A DNA stretch of 64,000 nucleotides from Patella vulgata (lineage: Eukaryota > Mollusca > Gastropoda > Patellidae), in assembly GCF_932274485.2 (NCBI RefSeq), contig NC_065881.2, forward strand, positions 59,406,702-59,470,701. The letters are read 5' to 3'. Below, in pieces: positions 10,823 to 22,900 of this stretch. The position numbers and the translations under genes were made by a program. The first letter of the stretch is position 1, and each line of letters opens with the position of its first letter. The notes beneath the pieces are model-generated. The model saw only the letters and a list, made by a program, of their open reading frames with translations. It was not told the DNA's origin and did not search any database.

Positions 10823-10948
10823 TCACAACAAACTCTCATATCTACAGTCGTACATTTTGGCATTATAACCGGAGTACCATATTTCACATATAGCCACGTT
10901 ATTATCATAGTCCAACTCCGCCACCAATATGGTAGGATTTATTTCCAT
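10823..10948 (-). CDS. LOXL: LOXL exon 9: C-terminal exon
   Basis: Acceptor TTTTTTAATTTCAG, then [16 protein letters not shown] and [15 protein letters not shown], the end of the catalytic and cytokine-receptor-like part (vertebrate VINPNFEVAESDYSNN). The stop is at 10825-10823, eight codons after the last cysteine; vertebrate LOXL2 has a longer tail. Confidence 0.92.
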   Translation of the reverse strand: MEINPTILVAELDYDNNVAICEIWYSGYNAKMYDCRYESLL

Positions 10949-13900
10949 CTGAAATTAAAAAAGTAACAGAAACTTAAGGGCTTTTCAGTATTCCGATCTG
11001 TCAATTATAAAACACACGTGTCTCGATTGTGTACACAGCTTGTACACTTTGTTAATCGAAAATCCAGAACTTTTTCGGTGATTTTTTTTGTCGTGCTGGC
11101 TTTACGGCGACTCCCTTGTTTTGAAAGTGGCGGGTCGCCTGTAAGCCAGTGCGACGAGAAAGTCGCCGCTTTCGTCGTGTTGGCTTAATGACGATTCTCG
11201 CGTTACTGTGGAGGCTAGTTACATGCGCAATCGCCACTTTCTTTCGATTTGAGATGGAAAGATTAAAAATGAATATATTGAAAATTTCATTCAAATTACT
11301 TTATTCAGAGCGAAGTTATCAGTGTTTGTAGTTTTGACAAGATGTGTGCAGTGATTGTTTTTATCGTAACCAAGACTCTGGTTATTCGAGGCTTAGCCTC
11401 GCTCCTCCATTTTTGAATTAAATCATTAAATGGCCGAACCATTTCTAATCTACTTAAAATGGTCTTGTCATGTTAATAAATGTCTAATTAATAATTTATA
11501 ACATCTAAAGTAGTTAAGTCTCTAACTCATAATCATCCAAAGTCTTCGACGTTAAAAACACGAATTGTTTGTCAATTTAAATCAACATTGATGTTGTGAT
11601 CTTACTGGGAAAAGATGAGCTTCTGATATCCAATATTTAAGACAAAATAAACATTTTATCATTGGTACACGAATCATGTTTCAGCCCAATTTGTAACAAA
11701 ATGAAATAAAATGGGGTATAACGTCCTACTATTCTGCTTACCCACTTAGCCACCGTGGCTCCCATTTGTAACAAGGGACTTGAAGAACAAGGCTAGACGT
11801 ATTCCACAAGTCATGTCAAACGGTGACTCATATTCTTATCTGGAGAGCATGCGCAATAAATACTATCGGTGTAGACGGAAACGATTGAATGTAAAACAGT
11901 TTATATACATTCATATTACATTATTTGCGTTGCGACGCATTTGTGTCAATTTCTAGGTCCCAAATACTAGCGATTTAGCCCCTTTAAGGCCCACAGAAAG
12001 ACCTACAATAGGCAGATTTAGCCCTTGATTAACGCCTCTTTAACTTAAGAGCTGGACAGGCGACCCTTCTCCTTGCCTTGTCAATATATTTATAAGATTA
12101 CCAAAGAAAACAATTGACACAAACCGATTGAAGAAATTAAAAACAATACATGAATACGGATACATGTCCAATTCATTATAACAATGAACGGTTTGATTTA
12201 ATTACATATTTAGCAAGAGAATTGCAGATTAAGATACAGGTTTTCATGTTAAAATGTACTTCAATTTCCATATCATAACAATAATAAAAATTGTGAACTA
12301 AATAAAGAGCTGGTTATGTGATATATAGGAACAGCCGTTAAGGTATTTTTGGGCAATCACTTCGATACTTAAGTCACAGACAAAACAAGAGATTAAGTTG
12401 TTGTTTCTCCCTAAGTTTTTAAAACTATCTATGCATAGTGGATGTATATCATGTTCTGGCGCAGAATATGTTACTAACTTATCAACTTATGTAAACATTA
12501 TTATTTTTTTTTACAAATACTTCCAGACCATAAAACACACCTAATCAAATTTCTTTCAAAGACGAAACATTTCAAAATATGCGTAATGGTGGTTTGTGAC
12601 GTAATCTATTGCTATTATTGTATCTATCTGTTGGCACCTGTGCTACAATCTGAGATGATCATGACAAGCGGTCTATTTTCGTATCTTATCTAAAGATTCT
12701 GAAATCTCTGCAGTCTTACTTTTAGCTGCGTAAGAATGGGCATTTTATGAGCCACCGAATTTCTTTGGGACCTATTTTTGTACCTCGACTTGGTATTAAC
12801 ACAAACATCTGAATGAACAGGTATTATTAATAAGAAATTAGCAACAAAGAATGGATAAACATGTCTGTTGTTGTTTATCCCAATACATAATACTTATCGT
12901 ATGCCATCTTGGTGTCTTATTTACAAAATAAACAATTTCTTTCTCATTATGAATGATTTATAAGCGCCATTTGTAAAATAAAGTGATAGCTAAGAAAGGC
13001 ATTGACCTTGTTGTGTACATGCTATTGTACATGTAGCTGAGTGGTGTCACTCTTGATGAACAGCTTTTGTGCAATCGGTGTTGGGTAAAAACAATCGACA
13101 TTAAGGCAAACCTCGTGATGATTTACGAAAACTTTAACTAATTAACAACCCAGACGCTTTTTAACAAGCCACATATCGGTAATAATTTTCTTAAAGGAGT
13201 TAAACACCTTTGAATTAAGACGAAATAAAGCTTGTCGCTTGGATAGAGATATATTGAATCATAACTCATTTATCGACTGAAATCTTTCACTAAAATACAA
13301 TATTCTTACCTTAAATATATACTTTCCAATAGGTATATCTGTTATATCAATCCATTGACAGTCTATATCATTCATATAATTATCGGAACAATTGACAGAT
13401 AAACCTAGAATTAAATACACATCAAAATTAATACATCAAAAAAATTCAACGTCCTACTTTACTTGTACGAACGGGAAAAGAAATAAAATGGAGTTGATCG
13501 GTTTTCTGCACCAAACGGACTGATGAAAATGGACATACGCCATGCAGTGTGCTATGAGGAAAATATTGCTCGGACAGTCTTACAAAGGGTTCTTTCATGT
13601 TCACGCTAACGATTAGATGGATCACCCTTGGTTTTTTTTATCCCACCCGGAAGACTAGGCGCCTTTTCTTGCAAGGTCCCCCGCATTGTACAACTGACAA
13701 GGGGGAAACCAGGCTGGTAAATCTGATGAACTTTCTTGGCCAACACCGGAATCGAAACCGGGGCCCCTGGTTAGTAAGTCGCGCCATACTTGCTGATCCA
13801 CCGTGGCTCCCATAATAAGGAGCTTAAGTTAGTATTTATACTCAGTTAATCTACATGAAATAGCATATATTACATTAAAATGGGGGCCACGCTGGCTAAA

Positions 13901-16900
13901 TGAGTAATACGCTGGCTAGCTAGCCTAGAGGTAGTGGGTGCGCTCCCGGTGTTGGCCGAGGAAGTCCATCGAGAATTTTCCGGCGTGGTTTCCTCTTGTC
14001 AGTGGTGCAGGACGGAGGATGGAACGAAAATCCGAGGTCCCGTATACACATTGGCGCGCACGTAAAAGATCCCTTGGCAGTTGGAAATTGATATAAGAGT
14101 AGGCCTAGGCAAAATTTCCCTCATGTCACACTGTATGGCGTATGCCTGTCTTCATTAGCCTAGACAGAGCAGAACAGTGGGACGTTAAACCCCATTTCAT
14201 TTCATTTCTATTAAATTAAGGATTTCAGTTCCATCTACTTAATATGGCCCAGAGTACTGATGTGGATAAGTAGGCCTACCGGTAGAACAGTCAGAAAACC
14301 TGGTTAAATTCCAATGGTGTTATAATAGCTTTACCTTGGTCACCATAACCCGTACAATCATACTGAGGTTCTACACCAGGGTCACAGGTAGAATCTTCTA
14401 AACAAAAACTGGCTTTACTACCTTCTGCTAATCTATTACCATGTTCATCAATTATATCATAATGAGCAAATACTTCCATACTGTGATAATGCCTACAATA
14501 AATTACACAAAAACATTCTATACACCTGTCACATTGTGTGATAAATACACTTTATAACTTTCTATTGCAATTCCCAGACGCCAGCAAAAAGGTTAGAGTT
14601 TTACGTGGAATTCAAGTATTGCCCGAACAAAATTTAGATGCGTAGGGTCAACAACTACCATAATATGATCATTTTATTGTATTACTAGGGGGCACAACGA
14701 AAGTCACATAATTTTAGCTACGAGTTTGGGTTGTGTATATTGAAAGGGTTGTGATTTTGAATTATTAAAAGTAGAATATGATTTCGTTTATTTCTTATGT
14801 TTAACGACAGTAAGATCTAACAGTAACTTGAAAAAGTCCGTGTTTAATCCCGTTTCACAATGAACAAATAAGAGTTGCGAATAGTTTTTGCTATACAGCC
14901 ATGTTGACATTACGAGAACATAACTATAAGCATACGTTTCATTAAAAGGGTCCCTTGCAAAGCGTAACGACTATAATCAACGAACAGACACAATGTCTAG
15001 TCCGGACGTTGACATCGTTCTGCTATAGAAAGTCCCGAGTAACTCTGGAGGTGTGGGCACGGGCGTTGTCATGCCGGAAAACGTTGTTTCGATGACGTGC
15101 GTAATGTGGCATGAAGTGGTTTCTGAGAGCTGGATCGATGTAGCGTACTGTTGTGATGCCGCCTCCTCTCCCTGGACCAAGATTTTGGAACACCACAGGA
15201 CCCACTCTCTGGTTCCATGACACATTGGGCAGAATTTCGCTGGCCACGTCGACGCCATATTCTGGTCCTGCCATCTGCAGTTGATACGCAATACCGACTC
15301 ATCTGTGAACAGAACAGGCCTCCATTGCCTGTGTCGCCAGTTCTGGTGTTGTTTGGCAAACTGTAGACGGCGAGGGGTGAGGATCGGTCCAGGGTAAGGT
15401 CTACGACAATGGATGTTCTCTCTGGTGAGCCGTCGGCGCACTGTATCGGTACTGATGGGTCTTCTGTGGGTTCCCACTGACTGACATGCTGTCTTAGATG
15501 CGGTCTTGTCGCCTTGTGGTAACCCTTAGTCTACCAGATCGGGGGGCGATCATCCGTGGAGTTGGTGGCCCTGAAGCGCTGCTGAAGCCTATAGATGATC
15601 CGAACATTGATCTGGAAGTCATTGACAACGGCTTGGGCAGTGTGGCCAGCGTCGAGTCTTCCAATCGCCTGGTTCCTCTGAGCTGTCGTGAATCGTGGCA
15701 TGGTGCCGACGTTGTAGTGTGAATGATTTAACCAGGAATGGGTGTGCATTTTATAGGGCTGGTCCCGGCAAACAGCACGTGAAAATCACGGAGAACACAT
15801 TATCATCTCAGATGTCAGGTTGCGTTTTAGAGAACATTTTCTGAGCTCAAATCTGTGTTTGGGAAGGATCCTTATTACTCAGGTAAAGTTGGCGATGTGG
15901 TCACAAATATACAATAAAAACATTTGGCAAGTTTTATCCAATGCGTCTATTCAGCGTAACATACCAACCTGACGTTTCTTTTGCTGCTTAGTATATCCTT
16001 TTCAAAATTAATCAGAAAATGTAGAAATTTCGTGTATTTATCTTAACATTTTTATTACATTACCCATAGGCGTACGAAATACCAACTAATCGATCTTCAA
16101 AGCCAGATGTGAATTGCTATTTTCGACAAAATGGGTGGACATACATTATAGGTGTATGCTTATTCGGTTTATCTTTAAGTGCGTTTAGGTTAATTTAAAA
16201 CAATCTTTTGAGTGCATTATGAGCCATTATGAAGAACGATTGGTTGTAACAAAATATTCTTAATTTGCTGCGGAAGTGCCTGCTGTTTGTTTTTATAAGA
16301 ATGTGTACGCCTAAACTACATTCTGGTTATCTGTCAACCTTTGAAAGCAAGTGTACATTTATAGTATTATTACAGGTTTTATCATTCACAAGAAGCTGTC
16401 CTAGATATATATTTATATGGGTTAATTCTTCCTGGAAAATGCTTAGAAACCTTAGTCATATTTGAAGATATGTGGTACTTTTCAGGAGAGATAAACACCT
16501 TCAGCCTGATTTTGAACGAGAAACAAGATCCTATAGAGGTATAAAGATCCTATATTGAGATATCGTTAGGAACAGTTCTTACCCCGGTGCTGATAAATTT
16601 AGAACATGCTAGGAGTCGATCTATAGCAACGCAACCCCGTTAGACAAATCTACCGATCATTTCCGATGATCTCAATATTTTGAGCTGAATTATACAAGCT
16701 ATTTGGGTTATTTATTCACACGTCGTGTACTTGCACAAGCTTTTATCAATGGGTGCCCTGTGAAATCTAGACCCACCCTTTAATAATATTAATAGAATTT
16801 ATCTTATGTGCCCTTAAATAATTAGATGTTTTTTTATTACAAGAAGTAAACCAATGTCAGTGAAATGGTGTACCTGGTTGGGTTGATTGGTAGTTTGATT

Positions 16901-19900
16901 TTTATTTTGTTTTTGGTAACAACCTGACGGTGCGAGACGAAACACCAGACATTATATGCTACATTACGATATTAAACTTTATTATTACACGATGTTTACG
17001 TATGTTAAGTGTTTTGAGATCAAACATATGGTATTTTGCGTTTACTATGTTTAGATCAATAATGCTATACTAACTAATTCTACCCAGGTCGCACGGGTCA
17101 GATTCTTTTATAGATTTGATTATGAGATTTCAAGAAAATGAAGAAAGAGGTTTCCCGAAGGTCATGTTCTAGAATGTTTCTAACAAATACAATATAATCA
17201 TTAATTGTGAATTTCATCATTAACTACTACACCAAAAAACAAAGAAGTGTTTTTGATAATTTGTAAGTTCAACCGCTAGGTTTCCAATAGCCACGACACA
17301 CACAAACAATTTTCTCTTCTCTATATATGTATAGATAGATGAAGGAAAGAAAGGGCAAAAATGGAAGCATTTTCTTCCGTACGATACAAAAAGTGCACCT
17401 TCTCGGCAAGATGTCGCCAAGCGGATGTACGAGGGCTGGCTGATAAGTTCTAAGTCTGAAAAGGATAGATCAACTGACTTTTGCCACCAACAAGTACAAT
17501 CATTGAATAAATCATAGAGATAAGAACTGCAACTGTAGTGTTATTAATGTCTTCGTACCAGACCATCTTGTGAACCCACGCATTGAAATCACCAGAAATG
17601 GAAAAACTGGCTAAAGGACAGTCACCAAGTACTTGTAACTAAAAAGGATTAACCCCAACACAGATATATGCCGACATGATCTCCACTTAAGGGGATGGTG
17701 CCCCTTTCCTTTTCACAGTAAAGAAGTGGACTGCGGAATTTAAGCGTGGCAGAGAGAGCGAGAGAGAGAGAGAAAGAGAGAGAGAGAGACTTGATGATGA
17801 CCCGCGTCCTGGAAGATCTTCAACAGCAACCATTCAAGATTACCGGGGTGCAATACAGGTGATGACTGATCGACAATTGACATATTGCCAATGTTGTTGA
17901 CATCTCTCATGTGAGGGTTGAGCACATTATCGAAAACGAGCTAGGAATGACAAAAGTTTCTACAAAGTGGGTGCCAAAGATCAGAAACGTGTCCGATTCC
18001 TGACATCCCGTGACAATCTGTGCCGTTTTGAAGCAGATCCTGCGAATTGTTTGGCCAGATTTGTAACCGTGGATGAGACCTGTTTCCAAAAATGAAAAAA
18101 AGGAACTAGTAATGATGACGTCAGTTGAAGAAAATTTGTTCCTGATCGGCATCCAGTCAGCGCAACATCGTTGGCAAAAGTGTGTACACCTCGAAGGGGA
18201 CTGTGTAGAAAAATAAATGGAAACCATCAACTTTGTAAAGGTCTTTGACAGATAGGCTTAGAACTTTCCAGCAACCCCTCATACTTCTTTTTATTAAGTA
18301 AGGCCTGTGACAATCTATTCATAGTTTTTATTTATTTTTATCGGTATAAAACTTTACCACTGAGTCTTGCCAACAGCTGAATATCATAAAATACACCTAC
18401 ATCACTAAATTCAAAAAACTGTTCTTTTTGATTCCATGCTTAAATAAACACAATGATGGCTGTTTTGACACTGTATCTAAAAACACCAAACAGTGGAATT
18501 CAAACAAACTTAGATATTTCCTGAAATCTGAGCAAGAGCGGAATTTAAATAAAACTAGGTATGACGCAAATGTCGTTTTAAAAAGCTCTTTGACTGAACT
18601 AGAATCCTGCCAAAATACAAGCTATATTCATGTTTTACCAAACGTTTACAATCCCGAACAAAACTTAACTAATCGGTTCACGTTTTAAGTTGACTATAGT
18701 CTTTGAAGTTAAGTATATTTAGACACATTAAGTTTTGTATCACAATATGTTTTAGAAGTTACACGTGTTACATTTTGAGAATGTTTATCTACATCCTAAC
18801 TTTATTTTTTATTCTGATGTTGCAATAATCCCACACGCTAATAAAGCCTATTCATGAATGTTGAGAGCTATTCTTTTAACTTTGTTTTATTTATTATGTA
18901 AACTGTTTTAATACGAAGGTCGTTTCACACGCATGCTAGATTAACATCTCCACAAAAGCCCCAATCGTTAATGGGGTTTAAGACGGGGGACTGTGAAACA
19001 AAGATTCCTGATTTCGTAATCCAATTGGAGCATCATTTCCTTTTAAAAGAACACTCGATATGCTTGTTTGAGGAATTCACAAACCTAATATTATTGTGAA
19101 AGTAAAACAACTACAATTTTTAATCCAGCAGAAAATTAATTATCTTTTCGATCGTGGTTTCGATGTCCACTTACTAGTACTAAGGGACAGATAGAATTAT
19201 TTTTCACCGATAGTACTAGAAAATGGCATCTGGATTTCTAGCGATGTAATTGTTCTCACGTAGAAAGTAAAAGTATAAAAGGATAATAAATCAAAGATGA
19301 TTATTTTGTTGAAATAATGTTATAGCGTGCACTCACCACGAATTTATTGCTTAAAATTTCAAACCGGTCTGTTGATTTTAAACGTAACCAAAATGATTTT
19401 TAGAAATAAATTTACACTGTCGTTATATTATATTGTTTTTGTTCTTTTCTTAAATAGAAACTCTCCATCAAATTTGACCAATTGTTTTGTTATGCTCGTT
19501 TCTTGATTGGTGTTTAGACAGTCTACGCCATATATAAGTTCATTAGTTCCGGTAAATTTCAAACTCTTACTTTAAATCCAAATATCTCCATTTTTTTCTG
19601 GAATTTTGAACTACAGAAAATTATTGTATATATTATATACGTACATGTGACATTGGTGCCATTGCCATTGACCTTTAGCTCTATACGGTCTGAAATCAGC
19701 TAATCCACGATTATGTACTACTGTTGAAAATTTGAGAAGACGACGTGATGATGACATCCAATCTGAAAAATAGTAAGGTTACTCGAAATCAATTGGAAAT
19801 GATCAAACTACCCGTCCAAACATAGAACAAACAGTGATAAACGTTTATAAAAGGACAATAAATATTCTATACAATTGGACTTATCACAGAGAACATAGCC

Positions 19901-22900
19901 AAAGCATATTCATTGTAGTTATATATTTTAAAGACTGTGGCTTCGCGAGTATCGGGTGTTCTAAAGGGAATGTCCATGCTCTGTCGAATGAATAATTAAT
20001 TAAACCCAAATATAGACAGTTTTATCATTTAAAAAAAAAAAAAAAATCACAATTTTTCTACACATACTTTTACTGGTATTTCTAACTACAGCTGCTGAGC
20101 TTGATAGACAATTCTCTTCTAAGGCACATTGTAAATAATATAGTGGTCGATCTTGAAGTAAAACGGATGACTGTAGCACTTCAAGATTTGGAATTAAATC
20201 AGGCAAGACTGCAAATAGAAAGATCATACAAATGTACTTTATCACCAAACAACACATTCTGCAGTAGTAGATATCGCTTGTGTGATAACTTTCATAATCT
20301 ATTATATCGTTTTACATGAATTTGATTGATCAATTAAAAAGGAACTACCTTTTTTATTAAAAAGGAACTACTTTTTTTTAAAAAAAAAGGAACTGCTTTT
20401 TTTTTAAAAAAAGGAACTACTTTGTGGATCCAGTAATATTGTTGGAGATAAGCTCCCAATTACCATAAACAATTACAATAACTTTAAAGGAAACACCGGG
20501 TCAATACTATATCGTTTTACATGAATTTGATTGATCAATTAAAAAGGAACTACCTTTTTTATTAAAAAGGAACTACTTTTTTTTTTAAAAAAAGGAACTA
20601 CTTTGTGGATCCAGTAATATTGTTGGAGATAAGCTCCCAATTACCATAAACAATTACAATAACTTTAAAGGAAACACCGGGTCAATTTTTGCGACGTGTG
20701 ACTTGCTGTCAAAAAAAAAAACAACAAAAAAACAAAACAAAACAAATAAATAAAAAAATAAAAAGTGCAAAGCCTTGTTTTTTTTATAACTTTATCGCCT
20801 TGTGTCGTTTTTTTATACTTTATCGACGAGTGATGAGTTGATACGAGTAGGAGATTCTCTATTTAACACCGAAAAGTCGCAGAACGTTGAATAACGATAG
20901 GGTTCATCCTCTCATGACCCCAATGATTTCATCCGAATTTTACAAAAATACGTTAGGTGTCATAGCCGCTATCGCGTTCACGAGATTTTCGGCAAAGGGG
21001 GATAACTACGGAACGAAAGGTCGCGGAATACTTAAAATCGATAAGGTCCATTTACACATGACCCCAATGCTTTCCGCGAAATTTGAAAAACATCACAGTA
21101 AAAATTACAGCCTCTATCGTGTATTCGGCGAAGGGGATATAACTCCGAAAGAAAGGCCACGGAACATTTGAATTTCGATCGGATTTGTCCTCTCATGACC
21201 ACAATGCTTCACATCAACCAAATTTGAAAGAAATCGGTCAAAAACTGTAGCCTCTGTCGCATTCAAAATATTGATAGGGTTCGTTCTTTCATGACTCTAA
21301 TGCTTCAAAAGAATAATTCATAAACTGTAGCCTTTTCGCGTTCACAAGTCAATTGTTGACTGGCGGGCAGGGTGACGGTATAATACCCACTCTGAAAGGT
21401 GGGCGTATAAAAATGCAATTTTATGATGTTTTACATATTATTTTACTAAATCGTGATGCGTTAGGCTACTGCTAAAACTATTTTGCATCATAACATTTGA
21501 CTGGGTTTTGGTTGTATCAATGGCATGTTTAAAAAGCATGTTAGACATGCTGTCCTTTTTGTTATTATTGATCTCTTTGTTTATATTTGTCAGGAAACTA
21601 TTATTCTCCCCGTCATTTATAATGATATAAATATTGTATATCTATAAAATGAAAACCCAATCATATAAATGAGTGTTAATATCATATCCCTTTAATGGTC
21701 GTTATTTAATACCTATGTCATGTTTTATTCTACAAATCTGATCCAACTCTTCACTAAAGGTTGCCGTATCCACGTACGGACAAAAAACCAGACAGCGTAA
21801 ACCTAGCTTTAAATTGTCATGCAAAAGAACATTTCTTTACACAGTCGTGACATATTCTTTTCAAAACCACGATATCTTGATCGCTTGAACAGATTCGTAA
21901 ATTTTGACCGATTTTTATTAATCTTTTATTTCATGGTTGATTTCATTTTCTTATTTAAAAAACCAATAACCTCTACGACTTAAAGGTTCATGTAGCTAAC
22001 CATTTCTGCTGAACTTTGGGGATTTTAAAAGCATGCATGAGAAAATGTTTTCATCTAGTTATACGAATTATTTTTAGTTATTTAAGATTTTGTGCGTTTA
22101 AAACAAAAACCTATAATCTCCCAGACGAATCAATCCAGAGAGTTGTGGCCTTCTAATCCATTTCTACATTTATATATAAAAAACACAGCAATCGTCAGTG
22201 AGTAAAAGTAAGCAACATGCAAGCTCCAAATTGAAAAATAAAATTTGAGGTTCTAATATTCTAGATAATTTTCTGAACTACCTGAGATTTACTGATTATA
22301 CTAAAGATGGGATGGAAGAGAGGGGAGAGGTGTATCTTCATTTTTGACTGCTATTTCTTCAGTCTTTACTTTTTGAAAGCCCGGTCGGTTGTCCACCATA
22401 CACGCGATTCTTGCAATGTGTGATAAAATTTAATGTTCATTCAATTGATGCGATATCACCTCGGTGGAAGCGGGCGTAAAATACAACTAACTCACACACA
22501 ATGTATGCCAATATACAACAAACGGACTAAAACTAGGCTATTCTTTATCAGCAAGGATACGATCGATCAATTGCAAAAATGTTATATAGCGTTCCATAAT
22601 AACCGAGAGACTTGGCAACAAAAGCTATTACGTTGTATAACGAGTCTATTTTTAGCCCTCTCGGTTAAAACTAGTTTGTGAAACAGAAAATGGGCGTAGG
22701 CCCTGTGGCCTAATGGATAAGGCGTCGGCCTCCGGAGCCGAAGATTGTGGGTTCGAGTCCCACCAGGGTCGAACTTACATTTACCCTTTCTTTTACACAA
22801 GTCAAACTGTTCGCGAAACCTATAGTGTGAAGTGAATAGACCATACTGTAGTAACGTAAAATAATGCTGCTCGCTTAAATACTGGCCTACTTTGTGATGA

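Noticed and set aside
15498-15722. 74-codon plus-strand frame
   Set aside because: Antisense of the Tc1 transposase relic.
22582-22800. 72-codon minus-strand frame across the tRNA
   Set aside because: Antisense of the tRNA gene; the [16 protein letters not shown]-like peptide is the usual artefact of reading a tRNA-Arg in reverse.
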